A stretch of DNA of 64,000 bases from Yanshouia hominis. Its GTDB lineage: Bacteria > Bacillota > Clostridia > Oscillospirales > Ruminococcaceae. The DNA lies in contig JACRTB010000001.1 in the NCBI GenBank assembly GCA_014385025.1, positions 1 through 64,000 of the forward strand, read 5' to 3'. The stretch's first letter is position 1. Each line of letters starts with the position of its first letter. The translations under genes and the position numbers were made by a program. The notes under the pieces were generated by a model. It searched no databases. It worked only from the letters and a program-made list of their open reading frames with translations, and was not told the DNA's origin. Positions 34,152 to 43,046 of this stretch are shown here, one piece after another.

Positions 34152-35218
34152 GGAAAGGTCCCCTCCATTTCCGCCGGGGAAAACCCGGCGAGCGGCAGTG
34201 TGACCGGTCCTCCGGTCCGGTGGCTGCGGTAGACGGCCAGCACCAGCTCGAGAGCCGCGCGGCCGTCCTCCCCTGTGATAAAAGGGCGGCGTCCCTCACG
34301 AATCGCGGCGGATGCATCGGCATAGAGCGCCAGATGTCCGCTGCCGTAGATATCCTGCCCGCCGCCCGGCGCCGGTTCAATTCTGGGCGGCGTTTCCTCC
34401 CCTTCCACCCGCCAGACCTCGATTCGGTTCGCCGCCGCGCCGCCGAGCCGCACCGTTCCCCGCTCGCCGAACACCGACAGGGTTTCCTCAAGGTTGGAGG
34501 GGTAAAGATTTCCGCTTCCCTCGATGGTGGCGAGCATTCCGCCGGAAAAGCGCACCGCCGCAATCCCCACGTCCTCTGTTTCGATGTGCGGATGCATCCG
34601 CCGCGCCAGCGCACCGCAGACCCATTCCGGTTCGCCCTCTCCCATCCAGCGCAGCAAATCAATCCCATGGATGCACTGGTTCATCAGGATGCCTCCGTCG
34701 CTCGCCCAGCGCCCGCGCCAATCCGCCTGCCTGTAATATGCGTCGTCCCGGTTCCAGCGCAGGGTCAGCGCCGCATGGGAAAGCCTGCCGAACCGTCCCG
34801 CGTCGAGCGCGCGGCGCAGCGCCATCACCGCCGGATTGAAGCGGTTCTGATGGCAGGGGACGAGGCAAAGCCCCCGTTCCCCCGCGCGGCGGATCATCTC
34901 ATCCGCGTCGGAGAGGGAAAGGGCCATCGGCTTCTCCACAATCACATGCGCCCCCGCGTCGAGACAGTCGAGCGCCACCCGGGCATGGACGCCGCTTTGC
35001 GCGGCGACAGCCGCCAGCTCCGGACGCTCTCGGTCCAGCAGCTCCCGGTGGTCCGCATAGATTCTGACGCCGGACTCCCCCAGCCCGGTCCGGCGCAGCA
35101 GCTCCCGGCCCCGCTCCAAAACCGGATCGCAGACGGCGGATATCTCCAGCGAGGCGGCGCGCGCCGCGGCAAGGTGCCGTCCGGCAATCCGTCCGCAGCC
35201 GATCAGCGCGTAGCGCAT
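34148..35218 (-). CDS. Gfo/Idh/MocA oxidoreductase, WbpB/WlbA-like
   Basis: A 356-residue NAD-dependent dehydrogenase. The N-terminal Rossmann motif GCGRIAGRH, the EKPMALS motif with the conserved Lys and CHQNRFN are present; the last is characteristic of WlbA/WbpB, which oxidise the 3-position of UDP-GlcNAc-uronate. It lies 14 bp after the nucleotide-sugar 6-dehydrogenase. Its last codons and stop belong to the 137-bp repeat. Confidence 0.84.
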   Translation of the reverse strand: MRYALIGCGRIAGRHLAAARAASLEISAVCDPVLERGRELLRRTGLGESGVRIYADHRELLDRERPELAAVAAQSGVHARVALDCLDAGAHVIVEKPMALSLSDADEMIRRAGERGLCLVPCHQNRFNPAVMALRRALDAGRFGRLSHAALTLRWNRDDAYYRQADWRGRWASDGGILMNQCIHGIDLLRWMGEGEPEWVCGALARRMHPHIETEDVGIAAVRFSGGMLATIEGSGNLYPSNLEETLSVFGERGTVRLGGAAANRIEVWRVEGEETPPRIEPAPGGGQDIYGSGHLALYADASAAIREGRRPFITGEDGRAALELVLAVYRSHRTGGPVTLPLAGFSPAEMEGTFP

Positions 35219-35232
35219 GATGCTTCTCCTTT

Positions 35233-36546
35233 CTACAAAACGGTGATGTTCTCCCGCGGAACAATTTCCTTCATCGCGTTTTTGGTGTCGAAAATCTGCC
35301 TCGCGTGCTTCTGTACCAACGAATAATCCACCGCGGCATGAGCGGTCAGAACCAGCACCAGATCAGCCTCCGAGAGGGCCGAGCCGGTCAAACGCGGGAG
35401 GCCGGGCCGGGTTTTGCCCTTCCAGACATAGCGGGAAAGGTATGGGTCGTAAAAGGAGAGCCGCGCCCCCTGCTCCCGCAGCAGCTCGATGACCCGGACC
35501 GCCGGACTTTCCCGGAAATCGGCCACCTCCTGCTTGTAGGCCGCTCCAAGCGCAAGAATCTTTGAGCCGGAAACAGCCTTTCCCTGTGCGTTGAGCATCC
35601 GCGCCGCCCGTGCCGCGCAATACTCCGGCATCCGGTCGTTGACCGCTGCGGCGCTCTCCAGCAGCGGAGTGCGGCAGCCGAAGGCCCGCGCGCGCCAGCT
35701 CAGATAGACAGGGTCCACCGGAATGCAGTGCCCTCCGATTCCCGGCCCGGGATAGAACGCGGTGAAGCCGTACGGCTTTGTTTTCGCCGCCTCCACCACC
35801 TCCCAGACATCCAGCCCCATCGCGCCGCAAAGCATCGCCATCTCGTTGGCCAGAGCGATATTGACGCTTCGGTAGCTGTTTTCGAGCAGCTTCTCCATCT
35901 CGGCCGCCGCGGGGCGGGAAACCTCGAATACCTCCCCCTGCAGAACCGACCGGTAAAGGGCGGCGATCACCTCGGTGGCGTCCCGCCCGATTCCTCCCAC
36001 CACCCGGGGGGTGTTGCAGGTGTGGTAGATCAGGTTTCCGGGATCGACCCGCTCGGGCGAGAATCCGAGATAGAAATCCTCTCCGCATTTCATCCCCGAA
36101 CCCTGCTCAAGAATCGGGCGCAGCAGTTCCTCGGTGGTGCCGGGATAGCTGGTGGATTCCAGCACGACGATCGTCCCCCGCCGCAGCCTCCGGGCGATCT
36201 GCGCCGCTGATTCCCGGATATAGCGCAGGTCCGGCTGCCGGTTTTCATCGAGCGGAGTCGGAACACAGACAGCGATAAAGTCCACCGCTTTGAGCAGCTC
36301 GAAATCCTCGGTCGCCGCCAGCATTCCCCCGGCCGTCAGCGCGCCGAGCTCCTGATCGACCACATCTCCGATGTAATTCTGGCCCTGGTTCACCATCGCG
36401 ACCCGTTCCGGCTGGATATCAAATCCAATGGTGCGGAACCCCGCCTTCGCCTTCTCGACGGCCAGCGGCAGGCCCACATACCCGAGCCCAACCACCCCGC
36501 AGACGAGCGAACGTTCCTGAATCATCCGCAGCAGCCTTCTTTTCAT
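35233..36546 (-). CDS. UDP-GlcNAc/UDP-glucose 6-dehydrogenase family (WbpA-like)
   Basis: A 437-residue enzyme of the UDPG/GDP-mannose dehydrogenase family, making a nucleotide-sugar uronate with two NAD. GLGYVGLPLAV (Rossmann), VCVPTPLDENRQPD, ESTSYPGTTEE, the GIGGHCIPVDP catalytic Cys motif and the C-terminal LGAAYKQEVADFRESPA are visible. Given the two genes downstream, UDP-GlcNAc is the likeliest substrate. It diverges from vanW. Confidence 0.88.
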   Translation of the reverse strand: MKRRLLRMIQERSLVCGVVGLGYVGLPLAVEKAKAGFRTIGFDIQPERVAMVNQGQNYIGDVVDQELGALTAGGMLAATEDFELLKAVDFIAVCVPTPLDENRQPDLRYIRESAAQIARRLRRGTIVVLESTSYPGTTEELLRPILEQGSGMKCGEDFYLGFSPERVDPGNLIYHTCNTPRVVGGIGRDATEVIAALYRSVLQGEVFEVSRPAAAEMEKLLENSYRSVNIALANEMAMLCGAMGLDVWEVVEAAKTKPYGFTAFYPGPGIGGHCIPVDPVYLSWRARAFGCRTPLLESAAAVNDRMPEYCAARAARMLNAQGKAVSGSKILALGAAYKQEVADFRESPAVRVIELLREQGARLSFYDPYLSRYVWKGKTRPGLPRLTGSALSEADLVLVLTAHAAVDYSLVQKHARQIFDTKNAMKEIVPRENITVL

Positions 36547-36658
36547 CCGGCGCCTCCTTTTTGCCGTCAGGCATACATCACGGCTTGTCAGCCGCGTGGT
36601 ACAGTATATACGGCCAAGCGGAAAAAGATGTCCGCTTTTCCGGCGCGCGTTCCGCGGA

Positions 36659-36687
36659 TTGTTATTCGGGCCGAAATGTGATATTCT
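36659..36687 (+). promoter_or_regulatory. Promoter of the vanW-dlt-like unit
   Basis: TTGTTA (36659-36664) and TATTCT (36682-36687), 17-bp spacer, about 30 bp before the vanW start. Confidence 0.55.
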
Positions 36688-36718
36688 TGTGAAAGATCAG
36701 CGAAAGGAAGCAAACGCA

Positions 36719-37564
36719 ATGGGAAGACGGAAGCTTTTTTGCGAATACGGTCCGGTCTGTTACCGCGTCTCGGTGGAAAAGGAATGCCTGCGCCGCCATC
36801 TGCGCGATCTTTTTCACCGGACAAGGTTTGCCGGGCGGCGCGACGAGAGGGAGTTTCCCGTTCTTGCCAAAGGGCACACCTCTCCCATTCTGCGCAGGCT
36901 CGACGGAGTTGACATGCGCCTGCAGCGCAACAAAGCCGAGAATCTGCGGCTTGCCGTCCGCGCGCTCGATCATCTGGTGATCCGGCCCGGCGAAACCTTC
37001 TCCTTCTGGCATCTCATCGGCCGCTGTACCGCCCGGCGGGGCTATCTGCCGGGGCTCGCCATTTCCAACGGCGCTTTCCGGGAGGAGGCCGGCGGCGGAC
37101 TGTGCCAGCTTGCCAACCTGATCCATTACCTTGTGCTGCACACCCCGCTGGAGGTCACAGAGCTGCATCATCATTCCGACGCTCTTTTCCCCGACAGCGA
37201 ACGGCGGGTTCCCTTCGGCACCGGCACCTCCGTCTTTTACTGCAATGTCGATTACCGCTTTCGCAACACGTCCGAGGTTCCGGTGCAGCTTTTGGCTTGG
37301 GTCGACGGAGAGCTTCTCTGCGGGGAGCTGCGCGCCGAAAAGCCCTTTCCGCTGCGCTACCGCCTCATCGAAGAGGGGAGCTGCTACACCCGGGAAGCGG
37401 ACGGTTTTTACCGAAACAGCCGCGTTTACCGGCGCTGCTTCGAGCGGGAGAGCGGACGCGAGCTGCCGCGCGAGCTGATTCTGGTCAACCACTCGAAGGT
37501 GATGTATGATCCCTCGCTGATTCCGCCGGAACAGCTGGCCGGGGAGGGAACGCCATGCCGATGA
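36719..37564 (+). CDS. VanW-family protein
   Basis: A 281-residue protein with the VanW core GETFSFWHLIGRCTARRGYLPG and EEAGGGLCQLANLIHYL. VanW accompanies some vancomycin-resistance clusters but its biochemical role is not established. No signal peptide is evident. The ATG at 36719 follows AAAGGAAG. The next gene starts 10 bp before its stop, so it is coupled to an adenylation enzyme and a carrier protein, pointing to a cell-envelope modification role. Confidence 0.85.
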   Translation: MGRRKLFCEYGPVCYRVSVEKECLRRHLRDLFHRTRFAGRRDEREFPVLAKGHTSPILRRLDGVDMRLQRNKAENLRLAVRALDHLVIRPGETFSFWHLIGRCTARRGYLPGLAISNGAFREEAGGGLCQLANLIHYLVLHTPLEVTELHHHSDALFPDSERRVPFGTGTSVFYCNVDYRFRNTSEVPVQLLAWVDGELLCGELRAEKPFPLRYRLIEEGSCYTREADGFYRNSRVYRRCFERESGRELPRELILVNHSKVMYDPSLIPPEQLAGEGTPCR

Positions 37565-39021
37565 CTGCCGGCCTGCTGCGCTTTTCGGAATCGGATGCGC
37601 CCGCTTACCGCTGTTCGCAGGGGGTTCTTTCTTTCCGGGAGCTGACCGCGGCCGCCCGGCGGCTCGCGGCTCTGCTGCTGCGCGAGATTCCGCCCGGCGT
37701 CCCGGTCGGAATCTACGGCCACAAGGAGCTGCTGATGCCGGTCTGTATCGCGGCCTGCGCGATCGCCAACCGTCCCTATCTGCCGATCGACCGGCAGATT
37801 CCGCCCGCCCGCGCCGAACGGATGCTTCAGGCGGCCGGGGCCGGCCTGCTGCTTGCCGCCGGAGAGGGCTTCGTTCCCTCCTCCGCCGCGGCTGTCGGTC
37901 CCGCGGCGCTTGCCGAGACCGCTTTTGACCCCGGCAAGGATCAGGCGGCTCCGGCTGCCGCGCGTCCCGGCGACCGATTTTACCTGCTCTTTACCTCGGG
38001 AAGCAGCGGAGAGCCCAAGGGTGTGGCGGTCACCCGCGAAAACGCCGCCTCCTTCCTGCGTTGGGAGCGTTCGCTGCTTTCCACCACCTCGGGGCCGGTG
38101 CTGAGCCACGCCGCTTACTCCTTCGATCTTTCGGTGGCCGGGCTCTGGCTCGCCCTGACCTCCGGACGGTGCGCGGCGGCGCTCGAATCGGAGCTGTTCG
38201 GGGATTATCCCGCGCTGTTTGGCAGGATCGGGGAGGCCGCGCCCTCCCTCGCCGTTTTAACCCCCTCCTTCGCGGAGCTGCTTCTTGCCTCGCCGTCCTT
38301 TGCGGCGGAGCGGTTTCCCGCCCTGCGGGAGCTTCTCTTCTGCGGGGAGCCGCTGCGCGCCGGGACGGTCCGCAGGCTCTGGGCGCGCTTTCCGGGCATT
38401 CGGATCGTCAACAGCTACGGTCCCACCGAATGCACCGTCGCGGTCACCGGCTGCGAGATGGAGGAGTGGATGGCGGAATCGGGCGAACTTCCGGTGGGCC
38501 GTTCCAAACCGGGAACTCAGATCGTCGTGCGGAACCCCTACACCGGCGGGGCGCTGCCGGATGGAACCGCCGGGGAGCTGGTCGTCTCGGGAGACAGCGT
38601 CGCCCCGGGCTATCTCGGCCCGGCGCAGGGCGGATTTGGCACCATCGACGGAGTTTTCTCCTACCGCACCGGCGATCTCGGTCTTTGCAGGGACGGACTG
38701 TTCTACTGTCTCGGACGGCTCGACCGCCAGATCAAGTGGCATGGCCTGCGGATTGAGCCGGGGGAAATCGAGCAGACTCTGCTGCGCTGCGAGGGAATCG
38801 CCCAAGCCGCGGTCCTGCCGGTGCTGCGCGGCGGACGCGTCCGCCGTCTGCGGGCCTTCGTGTCCCCCTGCGAGGGCGTTTTCCTCAGCTCCGCCGCGCT
38901 GGAAGAAACGCTGCGCGGCATACTGCCCGCCGCGATGGTCCCGTCGGTGGAGGTCCTGCCCCGAATGCCGCTCACCTCAAACGGAAAATGCGACTATGCC
39001 GCGCTGAAGGAGCTGCCATGA
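37555..39021 (+). CDS. DltA-like amino acid adenylating enzyme
   Basis: A 488-residue stand-alone adenylation domain of the AMP-forming family. Core motifs are LLFTSGSSGEPKGVAVT (P-loop), SYGPTECTVA, YRTGDLG, GRLDRQIKWHG and the catalytic Lys in TSNGKCDY. HAAYSFDLSV corresponds to the substrate pocket region of DltA. It probably activates D-Ala or another small amino acid and loads the adjacent carrier. It overlaps vanW by 10 bp and the carrier gene by 4 bp. dltB and dltD are absent. Confidence 0.83.
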   Translation: MPMTAGLLRFSESDAPAYRCSQGVLSFRELTAAARRLAALLLREIPPGVPVGIYGHKELLMPVCIAACAIANRPYLPIDRQIPPARAERMLQAAGAGLLLAAGEGFVPSSAAAVGPAALAETAFDPGKDQAAPAAARPGDRFYLLFTSGSSGEPKGVAVTRENAASFLRWERSLLSTTSGPVLSHAAYSFDLSVAGLWLALTSGRCAAALESELFGDYPALFGRIGEAAPSLAVLTPSFAELLLASPSFAAERFPALRELLFCGEPLRAGTVRRLWARFPGIRIVNSYGPTECTVAVTGCEMEEWMAESGELPVGRSKPGTQIVVRNPYTGGALPDGTAGELVVSGDSVAPGYLGPAQGGFGTIDGVFSYRTGDLGLCRDGLFYCLGRLDRQIKWHGLRIEPGEIEQTLLRCEGIAQAAVLPVLRGGRVRRLRAFVSPCEGVFLSSAALEETLRGILPAAMVPSVEVLPRMPLTSNGKCDYAALKELP

Positions 39022-39266
39022 ATCAACCGAAAGCAAAAGAACAGCTGCTCGAAATCCTCACCGAGGCCTGCGGGCGGCCAAAACCTCCCATCCGTTCCGA
39101 AACCGACCTGCTCGATTCCGGACTGCTCGATTCCCTCGCCCTGATCGAGCTGCTCGAGGGGATTGAGGACCGGTTCGGGGTCGTCCTCGAGCCTACCCGT
39201 ATCCCCCGCGAACGCTGGGGCACCCCTTTGAGCATCCTGCGCTTGATCGAAGAGAACCAAGGCTGA
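39018..39266 (+). CDS. DltC-like carrier protein
   Basis: An 82-residue acidic helical carrier. The phosphopantetheine attachment site is Ser39 in DSGLLDSLALIELL. ATGA overlap with the adenylation gene shows coupling. Its length and the LLDSL motif fit D-alanyl carrier proteins better than fatty-acid ACP (DSLD/E context absent). The acceptor of the activated residue is unknown because no transferase is encoded nearby. Confidence 0.82.
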   Translation: MNQPKAKEQLLEILTEACGRPKPPIRSETDLLDSGLLDSLALIELLEGIEDRFGVVLEPTRIPRERWGTPLSILRLIEENQG

Positions 39267-39267
39267 G

Positions 39268-39560
39268 CCATAACCGCCGGGTAAGCCGGATTTTGTGCGC
39301 ACCCTTTCAGGGCCTGCCGCCGGCAGGCGCCTTAAACACGCCGGATTTGATTTCCTCCGTCCCGCTCGCTCCGCCGGCCATAAACGGGCCGCCCGTCTCG
39401 CCAGCACACGAAGCGAAAGCTTTTCGCGCGGCGCCTCCGCCGGCCGGCCGTTTTCCACGGTCGAAAGAACCGCCAAATGGCCCGCTTCGGCGGCACTCGA
39501 AACGAAAGCTTTTTGCGCGGCGCTTCCGCCGGCAGCACCGGTTATTTTCCTGTTTTGAAA
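39268..39560. repeat. Repeat-rich intergenic block
   Basis: Begins GCCATAACCGCCGGGTAAGC, shared with 24230. Two internal copies of a segment with CGAAGCGAAAGCTTTT / CGAAACGAAAGCTTTT followed by GCGCGGCGC and TCCGCCGGC lie about 83 bp apart (39417 and 39500). Related pieces occur at 24628-24660. No gene. Confidence 0.6.
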
Positions 39561-39604
39561 AAGTGCGGCCCTTCCCCACACAGGGGAAGGGCCGCGCTTT
39601 TTCA
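39561..39604. terminator. Terminator hairpin
   Basis: GCGGCCCTTCCCC pairs perfectly with GGGGAAGGGCCGC around ACACA, followed by GCTTTTTC on the plus strand and TTTTTC on the minus side. Confidence 0.85.
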
Positions 39605-39612
39605 CTGAATTT

Positions 39613-39900
39613 CTACCGTTTCATGGCTTCAGCCTCGCGGTCGAGCCTGCGGTTGCGAAAATAGATGACGAGATCGGCTGACACCATCACCATATTGAGC
39701 GCGTAGAAAAAGATCACATAGTCGGGAGAATTGATCAGCTTGTTGATGATTCCGCAGAGATAGCCGAAGATGATCACCAGAAGGAACATCAGACTCTTTC
39801 CTTTTGCGGTGCGCGCAATATAGGATTTGTGCACCGACGCGGGCCATGCCGCGCCGAAGCTGAGCAGCATCAACAACTCAAAAATCTTGGTTTGGTGCAT
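39613..39900 (-). CDS. Small membrane protein with PQ-loop/SWEET-like character
   Basis: A 95-residue protein with three hydrophobic segments: FELLMLLSFGAAWPASV, SLMFLLVIIFGYLCGII and YVIFFYALNMVMVSADLVI. The FGAAWP and KSYIARTAKGKS stretches resemble the bacterial SemiSWEET/PQ-loop pattern (W-P then a basic loop). The ATG at 39900 has GGAGGAAC upstream. The substrate is unknown and the assignment rests on pattern only. Confidence 0.6.
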   Translation of the reverse strand: MHQTKIFELLMLLSFGAAWPASVHKSYIARTAKGKSLMFLLVIIFGYLCGIINKLINSPDYVIFFYALNMVMVSADLVIYFRNRRLDREAEAMKR

Positions 39901-39984
39901 TCCCCGTTCCTCCTCCATCGTCAACAAAACGTACGGGCCACCTTGGTATCAATAAGGAAATCATAGCACACGCCGCACGGAAAA

Positions 39985-41370
39985 TCAACCGTCCGCGCCC
40001 CGGCGGAAGAAGACGGAAACCGCCCGCTCCTTCCATGCGCCGTGGGGCGGATACCGCAGCGGCAGCTCCAGCCGGGCGGGCTTGAGGAGCAGGCCGCGCG
40101 GATTTGAAAAGAGGTCGAAGGAGGCCTTTCCATGATAGCGGCCCATTCCGCTCATTCCCACCCCGCCGAACGGCAGGCCGGCCGAGGCCGCATGAAGAAT
40201 CACATCGTTGACGCATCCGCCGCCCGCAGAGGTTTCCCGCAGCACCCTCCGGATGCGGGTGGGGTCGCGGGAAAAATGGTAAAGGGCCAGCGGCCGCTCC
40301 CGCGAGCGGATCAGCGCGACCGCCTCATCCAGAGTGTCACAGACCAGCACCGGCAAAACGGGGCCGAATATCTCTTCGCGCATGCAGGGCGCGTCCGGCG
40401 ATACGGGGTAGAGAATGGTCGGTTCCATCCGCCGTTCCCGCGGGAAGACGCCGCCTCCGGCGATCACCCGCTCTCCTGCGATCAGCTCGGCAATCCGCCG
40501 GGTGTGTTCCTCGGTAATGATCCGCGGCAGTGCGCCAGGACGGCCATACCCCATCCGTCCGATCTCCCTGCAAAGCGCCTCTGCCAGCCTGTCGGCCACC
40601 GGCCGCTGCACCAGCAGATAATCGGGCGCCACACAGGTCTGTCCCGCATTGAGAAACTTTCCCCAGACAATCCGCCTTGCCGCTGATTCAATCTCCGCCG
40701 TCTCATCGACAATGCAGGGGGATTTGCCCCCCAGCTCCAGTACAACCGGGGTGAGCTGCTCGGCCGCCGCCCGCATGACCCGTCTGCCCACCAGGGCGCT
40801 GCCGGTAAAGAAGATCAGATCAAACCGGCCCGTCAGCAGCCGGTCGGAAACAGCATGCCCGCCCAGCACAGCCGCAGCCCATCCGGCGGGGAAAGAGGCG
40901 CGCAGCAGTCCCTCGATCGCGCGGGCGGTGTTTGCCGTCCGCTGCGAGGGGCGCAGCAGCACGCAGTTTCCCGCCGCCACCGCCCCCACCAGCGGCGCGA
41001 GGGCCAGCAGAATGGGATAATTCCATGGGGAAAGAATCAATACCACTCCGCGCGGCTGCGGGCAGACCGCCGCGCAGGACGGAAAATTCCAGAGCCCGCC
41101 CTCCGCCTTTTGGGGCGCGGCCCAGCGCGCGAGATTTCTCAGCGCCGTATCGATTTCCTCCCGGACCTGCATCAGCTCACAGGTCACCGTATCAAAGGCG
41201 CCGCGCCCAAAGTCGGCGCTGACCGCCTCGCAGAGTTCGGCTTCCCGCGCAATCAGCTCTCTCCGAAGGCGGCGCAGCGCGGCCGCCCTGCGGCCCGGCT
41301 CCAGCGTTTGACCCCGGTCAAAATATTCCCGCATCAGCCCGGCCAAGGCCAGTGAATTCTGGTTGTGCAT
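39985..41370 (-). CDS. Aldehyde dehydrogenase (class 3-like)
   Basis: A 461-residue NAD(P)-dependent enzyme. It has SPWNYPILLALAPLVGA, the FTGSALVGRRV cofactor motif, catalytic Glu in LELGGKSP and catalytic Cys in NAGQTCVAPDYLL, and ends with GGVGMSGMGRYHGKASF. The length is typical of class 3 (fatty or aromatic aldehyde) enzymes, which lack the N-terminal extension. The ATG at 41370 with GGAAGG upstream replaces a longer frame that overlaps the divergent gene. The physiological aldehyde is unknown. Confidence 0.92.
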   Translation of the reverse strand: MHNQNSLALAGLMREYFDRGQTLEPGRRAAALRRLRRELIAREAELCEAVSADFGRGAFDTVTCELMQVREEIDTALRNLARWAAPQKAEGGLWNFPSCAAVCPQPRGVVLILSPWNYPILLALAPLVGAVAAGNCVLLRPSQRTANTARAIEGLLRASFPAGWAAAVLGGHAVSDRLLTGRFDLIFFTGSALVGRRVMRAAAEQLTPVVLELGGKSPCIVDETAEIESAARRIVWGKFLNAGQTCVAPDYLLVQRPVADRLAEALCREIGRMGYGRPGALPRIITEEHTRRIAELIAGERVIAGGGVFPRERRMEPTILYPVSPDAPCMREEIFGPVLPVLVCDTLDEAVALIRSRERPLALYHFSRDPTRIRRVLRETSAGGGCVNDVILHAASAGLPFGGVGMSGMGRYHGKASFDLFSNPRGLLLKPARLELPLRYPPHGAWKERAVSVFFRRGADG

Positions 41371-41455
41371 CAAATTTCCTTCCTTTCGAATGAATGAACG
41401 ATTCCCGGCGGCGCCGCATAGCATGAAAACAAAAGGCATCAAAGGAGGAAACACG

Positions 41456-41977
41456 ATGTCTCTGGCCGTCAAGAGCTATGACCGGCGCAGCGCGACCGCC
41501 TATGCGCAGCGCTGGGCATATTTCCGCAATCCCGATTTTCTCGATTTCTCCGATCTTGGCGGGGACTGCACCAACTTTGCGTCCCAATGCATCTATGCCG
41601 GGAGCGGGGTAATGAATTTCACCCCCACCTACGGATGGTATTACCTGACCTCTTCCAACCGCACCGCGTCCTGGACGGGGGTGCATTATCTCTATCAATT
41701 TTTGACCGGCAACCAGGGCGTCGGCCCCTATGCAACCGAAACGGGACTGCTGCAGATGCGCCCCGGCGACATCATCCAGCTCGCCCTCGATGAGGACCGG
41801 TTTCAGCACTCCCCTGTTGTTGTGGAAATCCGGGGATTGATCCCCACGCCGGGCACCATCTATGTCGCGGCCCACAGCTATGACGCCGACTGCCGCCCTC
41901 TGTCGAGCTATCCCTATCGCGATATCCGCTGCCTGCATATCGAAGGGGTCCGCTATAACAGCGGAGGCTCCCGATAA
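41456..41977 (+). CDS. Amidase_6-type (putative amidase domain) protein
   Basis: A 173-residue protein consisting of one catalytic domain. The signature GGDCTNFASQC (Cys38) is followed by the His of FQHSPVVVEI and HSYDADCR. This domain is found in Firmicute wall-associated and spore proteins and resembles the NlpC/P60-CHAP group. No signal peptide is seen, so a cytosolic or mother-cell location is possible. AAAGGAGG precedes the ATG at 41456. Confidence 0.82.
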   Translation: MSLAVKSYDRRSATAYAQRWAYFRNPDFLDFSDLGGDCTNFASQCIYAGSGVMNFTPTYGWYYLTSSNRTASWTGVHYLYQFLTGNQGVGPYATETGLLQMRPGDIIQLALDEDRFQHSPVVVEIRGLIPTPGTIYVAAHSYDADCRPLSSYPYRDIRCLHIEGVRYNSGGSR

Positions 41978-42095
41978 GGGTTCCCAGTGCCATTATAACG
42001 CGGGAAGGGATACGGCGCAACGAAAAGGGCTCGCCCGGATTTGACATTTCCCGCCCCTGCCTTTTATAATAAGCGGAAGAAGGGGGCGGGACCCG

Positions 42096-43046
42096 GTGCG
42101 TCATCTTTTTCTGATTAACCCGGCCGCCGGAAAATACAACCGGACAGCCATGCTTACCGAACAGATCCGCGCGGTTTTTTCCGCGCGCGGAGAACCTTTT
42201 GAAATTGAGATCACCGCGCGCCCCGGACATGCCGAGACACTGGCGCGCCGCGCCGCCGAAGACGGGATTCCCACCGTTCTCTATGTCTGCGGCGGAGACG
42301 GCACCCTCGGGGAAGCCGCGCAGGCGCTGCCGGGCCATCCGCAGCTGGCGCTCGCGCCGGTTCCGACCGGCACCGGCAACGACTTTATCCGCAGCTTCGG
42401 CGAAAAAGCGCAAAAACGCTTCTGCGATCTGGCGGCGCTCGCCGCCGGACATATCGAAGAAATCGATCTTCTTCGGGCGGCCGGCCGGATCAGCCTGAAC
42501 ATCGTCTCCTGTGGGCTCGACGCATCGATCGCCCAGGGCGTCGCCGGATTGAAACGGATTCCCGCGGTCAGCGGTGCTATGGCCTATCAACTTTCGGCGG
42601 CTCTCTGCCTGATGACTTCGCTGCACCACCGTTACCGGTTCCTGATCGATGGGGAACCGGGCGGCTCAGGAGATTATATTTTTGCCATTGCCGCGAACGG
42701 GCGGTATTACGGAGGCGGATTTTACGCGGCTCCGCTTTCCGACCTGCAGGATGGCCTGATCGATTTTATGAGCGTTCCCGTCATGTCCCGCCTGCGGCTG
42801 CTTCCGATGATCGGCTCCTACCGCCGCGGGGAGCATCTCGACCGTTACCCGTTTCTCCGCCTGCGGCGCTGCCGCACCATACAGATCCTTTCGGATGACC
42901 CGGTGGGGCTGAATCTCGATGGAGAGGTGTTCCCGATCCGCGATCCTCTGATCGAGGTGCTGCCCCGGGCGGCGCGGCTTCTGCTTCCCAAAGGCTGCTC
43001 TCCCGTGAAGAGGCACAACGCCGAAATGGCATCCGCCGGCGCATGA
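42096..43046 (+). CDS. Diacylglycerol kinase family lipid kinase (YegS/BmrU type)
   Basis: A 316-residue soluble kinase. The nucleotide-binding pattern NPAAGKYNR, the GGDGTLGEAAQAL motif and PTGTGNDFIRSFG are diagnostic. It probably phosphorylates diacylglycerol or a related lipid at the membrane. A GTG start at 42096 with AGGGGGCGGG upstream is used. The window ends the 39-43 kb group with this gene; tRNA-Pro follows. Confidence 0.9.
   Translation: MRHLFLINPAAGKYNRTAMLTEQIRAVFSARGEPFEIEITARPGHAETLARRAAEDGIPTVLYVCGGDGTLGEAAQALPGHPQLALAPVPTGTGNDFIRSFGEKAQKRFCDLAALAAGHIEEIDLLRAAGRISLNIVSCGLDASIAQGVAGLKRIPAVSGAMAYQLSAALCLMTSLHHRYRFLIDGEPGGSGDYIFAIAANGRYYGGGFYAAPLSDLQDGLIDFMSVPVMSRLRLLPMIGSYRRGEHLDRYPFLRLRRCRTIQILSDDPVGLNLDGEVFPIRDPLIEVLPRAARLLLPKGCSPVKRHNAEMASAGA

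Larger units (their letters stand above)
33854..34235 (-). repeat. 137-bp tandem triplication across a gene junction
   Basis: GGGGTGCACAAAACAAT begins at 33854, 33991 and 34128, an exact 137-bp period. Each unit carries, on the minus strand, the coding sequence for the last part of the oxidoreductase (GGPVTLP...GFSPAEM), its stop, and the first eight codons of the acetyltransferase (MRDCFVHP). Confidence 0.95.

Noticed and set aside
33449..34203. Plus-strand frames across the 137-bp repeat
   Set aside because: They lie opposite real minus-strand genes and owe their length to the repeat.
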